64,000 nt of DNA from Adiantum capillus-veneris (Eukaryota; Streptophyta; Polypodiopsida; Polypodiales; Pteridaceae): contig CM043960.1 in NCBI GenBank assembly GCA_014529385.2, positions 29,688,396-29,752,395 on the forward strand, written 5' to 3'. The notes below the pieces were generated by a model. That model ran no database searches. It was not told the DNA's origin and was given only the letters and a program-made list of their open reading frames with translations. This document shows, piece by piece, positions 1-10,753 of the stretch (within the stretch, counting starts at the first letter, position 1; every line of letters begins with the position of its first letter). The position numbers were made by a program, and so were the translations under genes.

Positions 1-71
1 CCAAGGAAATAGCAAAGCCCAAAAGTGCAGGATCAGGAGGATCTATACTGGCAGACAAGGTAAATGAGCAG

Positions 72-1127
72 TTGGAAGCGCTTCTAAAAGCTTATGAAGC
101 TAGAATCAAAAAGAACCAAACCCAGGAGAAAAGGTGGATGACTTATCCATATGCGGAAATAGAAAAACAAAGGTTGGAAATGTATAAAAGGATGATTGAA
201 ACAGCTCAATCATTGATGGAAGACCCGCTGGGTAAATCTGCAAATTGGCATGAGGCACCGACTCCAACTCCTGTCCAACCAACTTTAGAGGAACAAGTAG
301 AAACACAGGAAAGACTCACTAATGCCTATGAGTCTAGAGGAGAGCCTATCATAGTGCCAAATACAACAGATGAGGCAAGTGACGGGTTCCAGCCTAAAAC
401 ATTGACAGAAATGGGTAAGGATTGTAATTGTCTAGACGATCTGTGGAAGCAAATCCGTGAGGCCAACGAGGTTCATAGGATGAGTAACCACATGAATAGC
501 ATGAGAAAAGAAAATAATGTAACCTTACCTTCTATTGAAGAATTTGAGGCAAGGTCACAAGTGAACTTTGAGATACATTCACAAGGGGGAGACCAAGGAT
601 CAATTAGTTCGGGGCACAGCCAACCAGACTCGCTGAGAACTTTACCCTCTTACCTAGGAGACTATGAAGCCAAGTCGAAAGTGAGAGCAATCCCATCTCA
701 AAGACTTTCTTCTAACCAAGTGATGGATTCGCAAGGATTGATTGAGTTATTTTCCACCCCCGTGGCATGCACAATCACATTAGCAGAACTCCTAAGGTTA
801 TGGCCAATCATGTGGACCACAGTAGATAAATGCCTAGAAAAATTTGGAGTAAGAGACCCCACCTTAAGGCTACAAGAAGGGATCAGGGAGTTGGACAGAC
901 CTCAACTAAACACTAGGCCAGTACCATTAAACAAGGTTGGAGAGTATTGCGAAGGAGAAGATGGAAACACCACGATACCAGTAGAATTCCAAGGAATAGT
1001 TTCCAAAGCTATTCTTGACAGTGGAGCGGGAGTTGCTATCGCCACCAAGGAAATCTGGAAAAAATGGGGAAAACCAGCTCTAAGGGCTACCAGAATGAAA
1101 TTGCACTTTGTGCGGGATCGAGTATGA
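72..1127 (+). pseudogene. G1 gag-pol linker and N-terminal half of aspartic protease
   Basis: About 350 codons are open. The first two thirds are hydrophilic linker that matches G2 around 13.1-13.9 kb (for example the SLRTLPSYLGDYE segment against SLKTFPSFIGNHE in G2). The retropepsin active site DSGA lies at 1017-1028, followed by GVAIATKE. Compared with G2, about 50 bp are missing near 1109, in the flap region of the protease. This shifts the frame, and reading resumes in the next ORF. The protease would normally cut the polyprotein during particle maturation; this copy cannot. The start at 72 is only the first in-frame Met after the window edge. Confidence 0.75.
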
Positions 1128-2544
1128 GCAAACATTTGCAATAGTCGATTTCGACAAAAAGAACAATTATGCGATCATCTTGGGAAGACCATTCATGCGA
1201 CAATTGAAGATGGTCCAAGATTGGGGTTACGACCACATATACCTCAGACATGGCAAGACAACAACTAAAATACACCTGAAAGACCATAGTTACAAAGATG
1301 TGAACCAAACACCTGTGGAAGAGTTTGATTCAGCTACAGTAACAGGATCGAAACTCCCAGCATGGTTAGGGCAACAAAAAGAGTTATGGATGTGCGGAGC
1401 TTCACATTGTGGAAGCTTAAGAAGAGAGGAATGCGTCTTAGAAAGAGCAATTGAGGACAAGGAATATATTTCGGAACCTTTCCCTGAAGATGCCTTGGAA
1501 CCTCTAGAATGGAAACACATACTAGCAACATTGGATGTCTGTACCATTACAGATAGTCCAACAACAAAATTTTGCGATAAGGATGGCTATGATGTGCTAC
1601 CCTACTACATGGTAAACATTATACCAGGAGAAGATGAGACGATAGAACCACCAGAACAAGAAGAGTTTTATAACTCCTCTGAACATCTGGAAGTAAATGA
1701 TGATGCAGATAATGAGTGTTCAGACACCTCAAGTGAGCGTGGAAGGGAAACCGAGAATATCAAGTTTTATGATTTTGCTAATCAACACCCTAGACGCCAG
1801 GAACGCTATATGAGAAAACGAGCAGGAAACAAAGTGAGAGAGAACCTGATGCCCAGGATAAAAGGTAAAACTCACTATTTGATGCTTGTAAAAGCAGAGG
1901 ATTGTGTAAAAGATCAAATATCAAGAAGATTCTCAAAATATCGAAGGGAAAGAACGCGAGAGAAAATAAAACAGGAACAAAAAGCTAAAACAGAAACAAA
2001 ATCACAAAAATCTCAGAAATCAAAAAAAGAAACAACAAAAGACCAAGAGTGGACCAAATTGGAGCGTAAACAGAAATACCAAGAACTGAAACGGTCCTTA
2101 CCTGAGATATGGACTACTGAAGAAGATAGTGATGGTAAAGGGAAGTCCGAAAAGGGAAACATGAATGTACCATCACACTATCGGAAATTTACCATCCAGG
2201 ACAGAAAAATCATCATGACACCACCAGTCAAGGAAAGAACCAACCAAGAATCTTACGATGGGCCAGAAAATGCAAAAAGGATAGACCTTGCAGAACCAGG
2301 TGAAAAGCCTCAGCCGGTCTATATAGCAAACGATTTAGAGCCTGAAGAAGAAGAACGGCTAACACAACTTCTCAAGAAGCATAAAGATGTGTTTGCATGG
2401 TCCTATAAAGACCTCAAAGGAGTTGATCCATCGATATGCCAACATACAATTCCTTTGAAATCAGATGCAAAACCTAGCAAACAACGTCCTTATACATATA
2501 ATGACACGTTTTCTAAACAAATCAAAAAGAGATTGATAAGCTGA
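1108..2544 (+). pseudogene. G1 protease C-terminus, charged linker, start of RT
   Basis: The frame opens with the C-terminal protease strand (ILGRPFMRQLKMVQDWGYD), typical of plant gypsy polyproteins. A long acidic and Lys-rich linker follows (about 1620-2130), and then the pre-RT segment with FAWSYKDLKGVDPS and HTIPLK. The frame ends at 2544 because one base is missing from an A-run at about 2530 compared with G2, so RT continues in another frame. No RNA gene or separate start is implied: this is the middle of one ancestral polyprotein. Confidence 0.75.
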
Positions 2545-3410
2545 TGGAAGCTGAATTCATCTGTGATATTGAACATACAGATTGGGTGTCACCCATTGTG
2601 GTAGTTCCCAAAAAGAATGAAAAATTGCGAGTGTGTGTAAACCTCAAAAAGGTAAATGCAGCTACCATAAGAGATAATTATCCCTTGCAAATCACAGAAC
2701 ATGTACTTGAGCGGGTAGCCGGGAAACGGGCTTATTCCTTTCTGGATGGGTTTTCAGGATATAACCAACTGGCAATAGCAAGGGAGGATCAACACAAAAT
2801 AGCGTTTGCCACAGAATGGAGAATTTATGCGTATCGAGTTATGCCGTTTGGCTTAACTAATGCCCCAGCTACCTTCCGAAGATTAATGACGCACGCGTTC
2901 AAAGAATACCTAAGAATATTCTTAGAAATATACATGGATGATCTTTGTGTACACTCTCTTTTACGAGAGGAACATATTGACCATTTGCAAAAGGTCTTTG
3001 AAAAATGCAGGACATATCGAATCTGCCGTAACCCAGAAAAGTGTATCTTTATGGTTAAGCAAGGCCGCATCTTAGGACACATTGTCTCAAGAAATGGCAT
3101 AACCACTAATCTAGACAAAGTCAAAGTCATTGTAGACCTACCCAGGCCTACTAATGCTAAACAAGTGCAATCCTTCATGGGACACTGCGGATATTATCGA
3201 AGATTCATATACATGTATGCGGTTATTGCACAACCTCTGTATCGTTTGCTAGTCAATTTCGATTGGACCGAGAAGTGTGAAACTTCATTCCAAAAGCTGA
3301 AGGAAAACCTTATATCAGCACCTGTACTGAAGGCACCAGATTGGGAAAAGATATTCCATGTTCACATTGATGCTTCTGCATATGCAATCGGGAGTATTCT
3401 GGCTCAACCT
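2544..3410 (+). pseudogene. G1 reverse transcriptase and start of RNase H
   Basis: RT motifs run in order: WVSPIVVVPKKN, LRVCVNLKKVN, YSFLDGFSGYNQ, VMPFGLTNAPATF, and the catalytic YMDD at 2931-2942, which is intact. The thumb and connection segment (GHIVSRNGI, FMGHCGYYRRFI) follow, then the first RNase H strand FHVHIDASAYAIG. Coding similarity stops after LAQP at about 3410. The open frame runs on to 3692, but beyond 3410 it is fortuitous and ends as Copia-1 gag sequence. Confidence 0.85.
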
Positions 3411-3600
3411 GGCTTCCGTTTCCACTACAGGCAATACTGCACAAGCTATTTTTTCATTTTGTGCAGAATATCTATCAGTGCCGTTTTTCGCATAACAGGT
3501 CCCTTAAAATCTTCTACGGGTTTGGACTATATAGCACGTGTTGTTCCCGCTTCGTTTCTCCTTTTTTGGGCAGTTTTCACATCAGGTGTAGCATTTACCA
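3411..3600 (+). other. Non-coding lead-in of Copia-1 (origin unclear)
   Basis: These 190 bases lie between the end of G1 coding similarity and the Met of Copia-1 gag at 3601. A TATATAG motif sits at about 3527-3533. No LTR terminus beginning with TG, no primer-binding site and no TSD are visible. It may be the tail of a degraded LTR or leader. Confidence 0.35.
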
Positions 3601-4565
3601 TGGCTAACAACAACACACATGTGCTCAAGATGTTTGTTGCTGAGGACAAATTGGATGGGGACAATTACCCTATGTGGGCTTATATGATGTAACATGTTCT
3701 TGTGTCAAAGGGCATTTGGAACATCGTGTAGGGCATTGATGTACGCCCTGGTTCTGAGGATGTAGGTGATGTTGAGTATGTTGCAGGTCTTGTTGCAAGT
3801 GTTGTTGCTGTTAGAGCTGTTTTGCCTACAGGCGAGCAAGCTTGTTGGGATGTAAAAGATGCACAGACTCATGCATTGATTGCGTTGTCTATGTAGCACA
3901 CTATTACTCCCCACATTCACTCATCGAAATTTTCCAAACAGGCTTGGGATATTCTAACTGGTCTTTATGCAAGTCGCAATGAAGCTAAAATTGCGTGGCT
4001 GTGTAAAGAGCTAGAATCAAGGATTATGCATGAGGAAGATGATATGGACACTTTCCTTACTGGTGTCAAGGATATCAATGAGCAACTTATTTCTGCAGGT
4101 GAAGTCATTTCAGGTAGTTTCCTTGTGCAGATTGTTCTTGATGCCTTGCCAGATTCTTACCAGACTTTTTCTAGTACTTGGAGACTTATGACCCAAGGAA
4201 ATCTTGAAGTTGTCAAGTTTGATGCATTATGCAAAGTGCTGTTGCAAGAGTCACTTTCCAAAAAAAACGAGACTAGACAGCGTGCAGTTGAACATGGTTT
4301 TATTGCTACTCAAGAAAGGGTGGTAACAACAATGCAGCCACTTCTTATGGTTCTTCTACTAGTGGAAAATCACTTGTTCCTAATGCTTCTGCTTTCAGCA
4401 ATTCGTTTGGAAATTTTTGTGATAAGGGCAAAAAGAAGACGCGTTGACATTATTGTAATGATAATGATCACTTGATCAAGCAGTGTCCTAAGTTAACGGC
4501 CAAAGAGGCTAGGAAGAAAGAGGGTGGTTCCAATGCAAATGTGCTTGTTCCACTACAAATGTAGC
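3601..4565 (+). pseudogene. Copia-1 gag (UBN2-type) with degenerate zinc knuckle
   Basis: Translation from 3601 gives a copia gag N-terminus (MANNNTHVLKMFVAEDKLDG, then NYPMWAYMM). It is interrupted by stops near 3690, 3728 and 3893. The best open stretch, 4026-4475, carries the helical UBN2-type segment with LDALPDSYQTF and EVVKFDALCKVLLQES. The zinc knuckle near 4400-4490 survives only partly (CNDNDHLIKQC) and spans a frameshift. The gag protein would have formed the particle coat and bound RNA; this copy is dead. Confidence 0.75.
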
Positions 4566-4569
4566 TATT

Positions 4570-4985
4570 GTTGAGTCTTCTATGAAAGGAGATTGTGATG
4601 TTGATGTTGATGCAGAATGGGGTTTTAGTGTTGAGTGTACCTAAAATCTTGTTGTCCATGATGCATGCATGTCAGTTGCTACAAATTCACATGTGTGGTA
4701 TTTTGACAGTGGTTCACCTCTCTCGACTGTCCCTCATGGGAATTCAGTCACTTGTGCCAACAGTGCCTCTTATCCGGTTCAAGGAGTTGGAAAGATTGTG
4801 CTTACTGCTACAAATGGTAGTTCTTTTATACTTGTTGATGCACTTTATGTATCTGGGATCAAGAAGAATCTTTTGTATGTATCTGCACTTGCTATACCTG
4901 GACTTGTAGTCAAGTTTGTGGGTGACAGATGTACAATACATGATCTCAATTTTGGTGATGAAATTGTTGCATCTGGCATATGATA
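4570..4985 (+). pseudogene. Copia-1 aspartic protease
   Basis: The segment around 4694-4983 reads WYFDSGSPLSTVPHGNS, then GKIVLTATNGSSFILVDALYV and NLLYVSALAIPG. This is the usual copia protease pattern: the D-S-G active site, a flap, and the L-x-V-S-x-L strand. The third active-site residue is Ser in DSGS, a common variant. It continues directly toward the pre-integrase zinc region with further frame changes. Confidence 0.65.
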
Positions 4986-5059
4986 TCGTGGCCTGTATAA
5001 GCTCACTTTGTATGACAAGTGTGAACAATTTTTTGCAAATGCAGTTGTGGATTCTAAGG

Positions 5060-5545
5060 CTATTTCAAATGCAAAACTTTAGCATGCACGTTTTGGGCAT
5101 ATGTATTTTGTTCTGTTTCTTGCGTTTGCAAAAATTTGATATGGTTGCTTCTTTGCCGCATCTTGAAGCACATGTCAAACATGTTTGTGAAGGCTATATT
5201 TTGGGTAAGATGCAGCGTTCTAAGTTCCCAAAGGATGGTTCAATTAGGGCCACAACCAAGTTGCAACTTGTGCATAGTGATGTTTGTGGGCCCATGCAAA
5301 CTCCGTCCTTGGGAAATTACCTTTACTTTGTGACTTTCATTGATGATTACTCTAGGCATGCATGGGTATTTCCGGTTCAAGCGAAGTCCAAAGTTTTTAT
5401 GTGCTTCAAACAATTTCTGGCTATGGATGAAAATGTCTCAAAATGTAATATGGGGACCCTTTATTCCGATCGAGGGGGGGAGTATATGTCTCATGATTTC
5501 AATGCATTTTTGGCTAGTCGTGGAATAAAACACCAATGTACAATG
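5060..5545 (+). pseudogene. Copia-1 integrase, first half
   Basis: The core begins with LVHSDVCGPMQTPSLGNYLY at about 5268 and holds the first catalytic Asp. TFIDDYSRHAWVF follows, and then SDRGGEYMSHDF with the second catalytic Asp near 5467. The reading stops at 5545 because a solo LTR is inserted. The remaining part with the catalytic Glu resumes at 6033. The HHCC region before 5200 is poorly preserved. Confidence 0.8.
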
Positions 5546-6030
5546 TGCTACAGTCGGAAGCCTGGCTGCCCTGCAAAATACTCAAAATAGCACATAGCAA
5601 GATGAAAATGAATGAATCTACGTACCTGTCGACTCACGCAAATCCATAATCGAGCACAACACAACAGAGAGGGAAAGAGAGCGAGAGAGAGCAAGAGAGC
5701 CTGTGCAGGCGCACCTCCTAGAGCAGAGTGCTACGCCTAACACGACGAGAGAGAAGAGAGGAGGGAAGAGAAGAATAAGACGACGCTGGGTGCAATCTCC
5801 CCCCGTGCAAGAGTGACCATTTCCCTCTTGCACGTATTTGCTATATAGATTTCTTGAATGGTCAAATTGATTACAAACTGGCCGGCCGATCATAAATGGC
5901 CAAAGCTCATAAAAGAGCACTTGAATAATAAAATGTACATGATATACATATCCATTCGCATAGGCCAAGCTGGGTCTAGTCTTTTCCACCTGTCAGCTGC
6001 AATAAATAATAAAATATCAATTCTATAACA
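5546..6030 (-). mobile_element. S1: solo LTR inserted in Copia-1 integrase
   Basis: The 485-bp insert starts with TG and ends with CA, and is bounded by a perfect 5-bp direct repeat CAATG (5541-5545 and 6031-6035). Removing the insert and one CAATG makes the integrase protein continuous, so both ends are exact. No coding sequence is inside. On the minus strand a TATATAG box (plus 5842-5848) is followed by a CT-rich stretch, as in plant LTR promoters, so I place the LTR on minus. It matches no other LTR in this window. A solo LTR is the usual product of recombination between two LTRs. Confidence 0.85.
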
Positions 6031-6032
6031 CA

Positions 6033-6570
6033 ATGCCTTATACACCTTAGCAAAATGATGTTGCTGAGAGGAAAAATAGGTCACTTACGAAAATGGTACG
6101 ATGTATGGTCAAAAGTCAAGCTTTTCTGCATTCTTTTTGGCTTGAGGCCATCATGTGTGCCACTTATGTACTAAACATGTGTTCTATGAAAGCTTTGTAG
6201 TCTATTACTCCATATGAAGCATGGCATGATAGAAAGCCTTCTATTGAGAACATGCGTGTTTTAGTCTGTTTGGCATATGCTTTGGTGCCACAAACACAAC
6301 GTAGAATTTTGGATGATAAGGCTGTCAAATGTATTTTGTTGGTTATAAAGTTGAAAGCAAAGGTTAAATGTTGTGTCATCCACAAACAAAGCGTATCTTG
6401 GTCTCACGGGATGTTGTGCTTGTGGAAGATTCTGTTCAGCCCTTGCTGTTATGTACTAGAGACTACTGTAATGTCAGCTCACAAGACATTTATGACACTT
6501 TGTTGCCTTTTTTTAGTGGTGGAGGTTCAAATGTAAATTCCATTGAGGAAAAATGTACAACCTATGGGGG
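6033..6570 (+). pseudogene. Copia-1 integrase, second half
   Basis: After the solo LTR the protein resumes with MPYTP, a stop at 6048-6050, then QNDVAERKNR. The third catalytic residue, Glu, is encoded at 6066-6068. Downstream segments matching copia integrase C-termini include YEAWHDRKPSIENMRVL near 6215-6270 and PQTKRILVSRDVVLVEDSV near 6378-6434. Several stops and frame changes are present. Confidence 0.75.
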
Positions 6571-7610
6571 TTTCTAAAAATGTTACAGATCATCCTATTA
6601 ATGATGTAGATGTACATGATGTACTTGATGAGGAAAGGGCTGAAAATAAGCATGCTAGAGGTATACCAAAATGGCTAGTGCATACATTTTGCGATAGTAA
6701 ATTGGATGCACCTTTGTCTAGTTGTAGTCGTTCAGGCTCTTGCCATGCATCTTATGCATCAGATTGTTATGCTTTGGCTGTGTCTAGCTTACATGAGGTT
6801 GAGGAACCTCTATCTTTTGATAAAGCACAAAATTCAAAAAATTGGATGGCTGTCGTGCAATTAGAATATGATGCACTTATAGAAAATGACACATGGACTT
6901 TATGTGATTTTCCTCCTGGCAAAAAGGCCATTGGTATGATGTGGGTTTACAAGTTGAAATGCAAGCCGGATGGTGAGATTGATCGCTGTAAGGCTCAACT
7001 TACTGCAAAGGGTTATGCATAGCAAAAAGGCACAGATTATGAAGAGACTTTTTCTCCTACTTGTAGTATGACTACTGTGCATTTCTATGTGCATTTGTAG
7101 CTCATTTTGGTTGGGATATACATCAATCAGACATTGTTACTACTTTCTTGAATGGTGACATATTTGAGGAAGTTTACATAACTCAACCTTGTGGTTTTGT
7201 CAAGAAAGGACAAGAGGATAAGGTGTGCAAATGTAACAAAGATTTGTATGGGTTGAAGCAATCTCCTTGTGCTTGGTATGAGAAGGCTGACACTCATTTG
7301 ATCAAACGAGGCTTTCGTAATAGTCGAACAGAAAGCACATTGTATGTAAAGCATAAGGGTGATATACTTCTCATCGTGGTTCTTTACGTAGATGATTTGT
7401 TGATCACTGGACCCAATGAGAGGCATATTGCTGAATTTAAGGCTGATTTGAATTCTACTTTCAAGACGAAAGATTTGGGGCTGTTGCATCATTACTTGGG
7501 TATACAATTCAAGTAGTGTGATGGTGGTATTGCCTTGTGTCCGAAAAGTTACATAGAGATATTGCTATGTAAGTTTGGACTTGAGGATTGCAAACCTAGT
7601 TTCCCATATA
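6571..7610 (+). pseudogene. Copia-1 reverse transcriptase
   Basis: The linker and RT N-terminus are open from 6543 to 7022, with WMAVVQLEYDALIENDTW, IGMMWVYKLK and AQLTAKGYA. A stop at 7021 and frame changes near 7080-7140 follow. The stretch 7148-7516 holds GFVKKGQEDKVCKCNKDLYG, LKQSPCAWY and the catalytic YVDD at 7385-7396, which is intact. DLGLLHHYLGIQFK closes the domain before another stop at 7514. Confidence 0.8.
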
Positions 7611-7990
7611 AACAGGTTTGAAATTGAGTCTTCATGATGCTAGTGATCATGTAGATGTCACTCTTTACCAAACTGCTATTGGATGCCTCATTTATGTATG
7701 CAACAAAAGGCCGAATATTCAATTTGCAGTCTCATTGGTGAGTGGATTTATGCATAGCATAGGGTCTAAGCATTGGTAGGCTATCAAGAGGATTTTTTGC
7801 TAGAAATTGCTACTTGAGTGGCCCTTTACATCTTGGCCTGTTTTATCCCAAGGGGGGAATCATTGTCGCCAGACCTACATGCTTTTTTAGACTCAGATTG
7901 GCTGGTTGTTTTGACATGCGAGTGTCCACAAGTGGTTTTTGTTCCATGCTTGGAAATTCATGTATATCATGGTTGAGCAAGAATCAACCT
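7611..7990 (+). pseudogene. Copia-1 connection and first part of RNase H
   Basis: Degenerate copia connection sequence includes YQTAIGCLIYVCNKRPNIQF (about 7663-7725). The first RNase H strand (HAFLDSDW, about 7880) is followed after a frameshift by STSGFCSMLGNSCISWLSKN. Similarity stops at 7990, where element E starts. The missing part of RNase H is found 33.8 kb away at 41799. Confidence 0.75.
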
Positions 7991-8864
7991 TGTTTGGTGG
8001 ATATAGCAATTTGACACATGAAAGGTGGATATACACCAAACCCTGTAATACTGGCTCAATTTTTTGAAAGGAGCCGTGCAATTTAGCTAATGGTGATTTG
8101 TAATTGTTATATATCTGGACATACCCTCTTAGCCTCTTTGAGTCTACACCCTTGTAAATGGCTGAATGGCCGTGGAAAAGTTCCCTTAACTCTTAAGTCA
8201 AAACCCTTAATTTTAGACTAAAGAGATATTATTAGCTTGGAAGGATTTTTGAACGTTCACTGTGAGAGCTTCTTGCTGCTACAAATTGTAATCCTCTTTT
8301 CTCCTGGAGTGGTAATAAGAGTTCATTTCCAAATAGCACATTATGTTCCTTGTCTCTTGCTCTAAAATCTAAGTATAACCATTCTCAATTCTGTTGTGGT
8401 TCACAACATGTTTCTTGTGAGCTAAATGCATTGATTTGAAGGTTAAAATGGTTGTTTTTTGATGTTTTGACCATGGATAAGTGTTTCTATGCTTAAGGGG
8501 GACCTTCTCAAGTAGTTCTATTTTAGTTTTTTGCACATTTTTTGTGATGGATCATGATTTATGTACCTTCCCAGAAGGTTGTAGAACTTGGTAGGATTGT
8601 GCCCCTAGGTGTTGTAATACTTCTCCTTAAGTTCTATTGCATTCCGAATTTGTTTGGATGCAGAGAAGGCGTGATGACCTAGAGCGGTGAGATTGGACGC
8701 ATACTGATTTTCTGACTAAGAAGTGGTTGATTTGCTTCTGTCGTAGAATGAGTAGACCTCTAAGTTCACTTAGTGAGATCGACACTCTCATTAAGTCTCC
8801 ATGCCCCATCTCGAGTCGCTTCCTTGCATATTGACATTATGTTAGTACAAAAAGCTATGCTGTA
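7991..8864 (+). repeat. Element E 5' LTR
   Basis: The 874-bp LTR starts TGTTTGGTGG and ends GCTATGCTGTA, so it closes with TA instead of the usual CA. It aligns along its whole length with 40902-41793. The AACCT direct repeat precedes it at 7986-7990. A stretch of 28 bp separates its end from the primer-binding site. Confidence 0.85.
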
Positions 8865-8892
8865 GACGTCCATCATGGCGACCCACTAACAT

Positions 8893-8910
8893 TGGCACCG
8901 TTGCCGGGGA
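8893..8910 (+). other. Element E primer-binding site (tRNA-Asp-like)
   Basis: TGGCACCGTTGCCGGGGA lies 28 bp after the 5' LTR. It differs at one base from TGGCGCCGTTGCCGGGGA, the site commonly reported for Athila/Tat-type plant elements and assigned to tRNA-Asp. Its distance from the LTR is also typical of that group. It would prime minus-strand DNA synthesis. Confidence 0.7.
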
Positions 8911-10690
8911 GACCGATCCTTAGGTGGTGAGTGACTCAGTGTACGAAAAAATTCATTCCAAAGCTTTTGACAGCCGTCCCGCTTACACATAGACAGTGAA
9001 ACAACTAGACGTAGGTTTAGTGTTTAGTAGAGACTGGAGTCCGAGACTAGTCAGCGCTACTCCTTATGAGCAAAGAAAGAAGTGAGTGAAGTACAAGAGA
9101 GTATTTCATTCTTTGATTTTCTCATGCTTGGAAAGGACTGTTCCACCACGCGCTTCGTTGTCGTTTTTGTACTATTAAATTCATTTATGTTTGCAGATTT
9201 ATTTCAGTTTATAGGAGTAGGTTAGGTAACAAATTACACCATCATTTGGGGCCAAAAGGATCGAGAAAAAAACTATCAAAAACCTTATTTTGGTGTTGAA
9301 GACCATAACTCTAAAAAGTTGAAAAATTGATGGTCAGAGCTTCAAAACTGAACCAAACCCAGCAAGACCTTCAGAAAGGGGATAGAAACGCTTGCTAAAA
9401 ACAGACTGTGCAAAAAAATTCCAGTTTTCCTGTCCAACATGGATCACGATCCATGTACCTTTTTGTCAAAATATGCTAAAACTATTTTCCTTGATTAGAG
9501 CAGGCTCTCAGGCATCAAAACCTTGAGTTTGGTTAGAAATAGAGTGCTAAAAGATCACTTAAATCTAGAAATTGGGTTGAGCAGAGCAAAACCTTGGAAA
9601 TTGAGAAAAATAAGAAGAAACTAAACTTTTACTTGTCCAAATTCAAAAAGGGAAGAGAATTGGGATCACCTAGAAATAGGGAACCAACAGAACAAAAATC
9701 ATGACCAGATGCTTCCCAACATGGATCGCGATCCATGTTCCAGGTAGACATCTGATAGTGAAATTTGACAAATACATCCATGATTACTAAGGGAACAATT
9801 TTTCCAAAAGGAGTCATAGACAAAAAGGAAAAAAACCTGATCAAAATACCAAAAAAGGAGTTGTTTGCAAAAAACCGCAAAACAGATACAAAATCTTGCT
9901 TTTGACTTGGAAAAAGTTGATCAAATCCAAAAAGATTTGGGGAATAGCATCACCAGACCTTTTGTCACAAACTCACAAAGTATCAGTCCAAAATCTTGCC
10001 AAACATGTATCGTGATCCATGTACCTTTTTGGAATATTGAGCTGGTATTGGGCAAGTAGAAAAGGGATAACATTTAAAGCACTTTCTTTCAAGGGACCCT
10101 TATTAGAAAAGTTCAAAAAGAGGGTAAAAGGGGCAAAAATGAGATCAAGGGGGAAACCATTGGAACAGACCCTAAACTGACTTTTGGCTGACCTAAAAAA
10201 CTCCAAAATATTCAAAAACCATATAGCTAGCATTAGTAGGCCAAGGACTAGATGTGGATCAAGTTTCAGTACATTATGACGCTCAGTTACATGGATCACC
10301 GATCCATGTTCCCCTGACACAGATTGATACAAAAGTTGCACCATAGGTAGAGGGCATCACAGAGAGTCTAGTGGTCCTTTCAAAATTGAATTTGATCCAA
10401 AAAACTATACCAAAAGTCCAAAACTGGCAGTAACTCTTGGAAAGTGACAGAATTGACCTAGCTTCCAACCCAGAGGTCCATTTCTAAAAATTTTGATACC
10501 ATAAGATCTCCTAATCATGCTGAGCCTGATGGTATCAAGAAAAGTCCATTTGGCTTCCAAACATGGATCGCGATCCATATTCCTCTAAGTCAAAACAGAA
10601 GCAGAATTTCACCACATAAAGAGCTAGTCCACAAGACCCCGATGGTTCTTTTAGAATTGAAATTGGACCTTAATTGTTGATGTTGTGTGA
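8911..10690 (+). other. Element E leader, left part (non-coding)
   Basis: About 1.8 kb, A-rich, with no coding similarity, between the primer site and the first gag-like sequence of G2. It contains five copies of a 20-bp palindrome about every 285 bp. The same palindrome family reappears at 20598-21834, just before E's own ORF, which suggests one leader interrupted by G2. Confidence 0.6.
9437..10580 (+). repeat. Palindrome array, left block (5 copies)
   Basis: Copies lie at 9437-9456, 9719-9738, 10003-10022, 10289-10309 and 10561-10580. The best form, ACATGGATCGCGATCCATGT at 9719, is a perfect 20-bp palindrome. The others keep 9-bp arms around a 2-3 base centre with at most one arm mismatch. 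Start-to-start spacing is 282, 284, 286 and 272 bp. Several are followed by a conserved CC-T5 tail. Confidence 0.9.
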
Positions 10691-10753
10691 GAAATTGTGC
10701 GCTACTGAAAAACCTAGCTAAATTTTGTCAATTAAAAGCTAGAACTAACAGGA

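Larger units (their letters stand above)
1..3410 (+). mobile_element. G1: Ty3/gypsy internal fragment (gag tail, protease, RT, start of RNase H)
   Basis: The fragment enters from the left edge and stops inside RNase H at about 3410, where copia-related DNA begins. Its protein is clearly related to G2 at about 13030-16480: same order of linker, DSGA protease, FAWSYKDLK segment, RT and RNase H. The coding frame is broken twice. No LTR of G1 lies in the window, and no continuation of its RNase H or integrase is seen further right, so the 3410 junction may be a deletion or rearrangement rather than a clean insertion. Confidence 0.85.
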
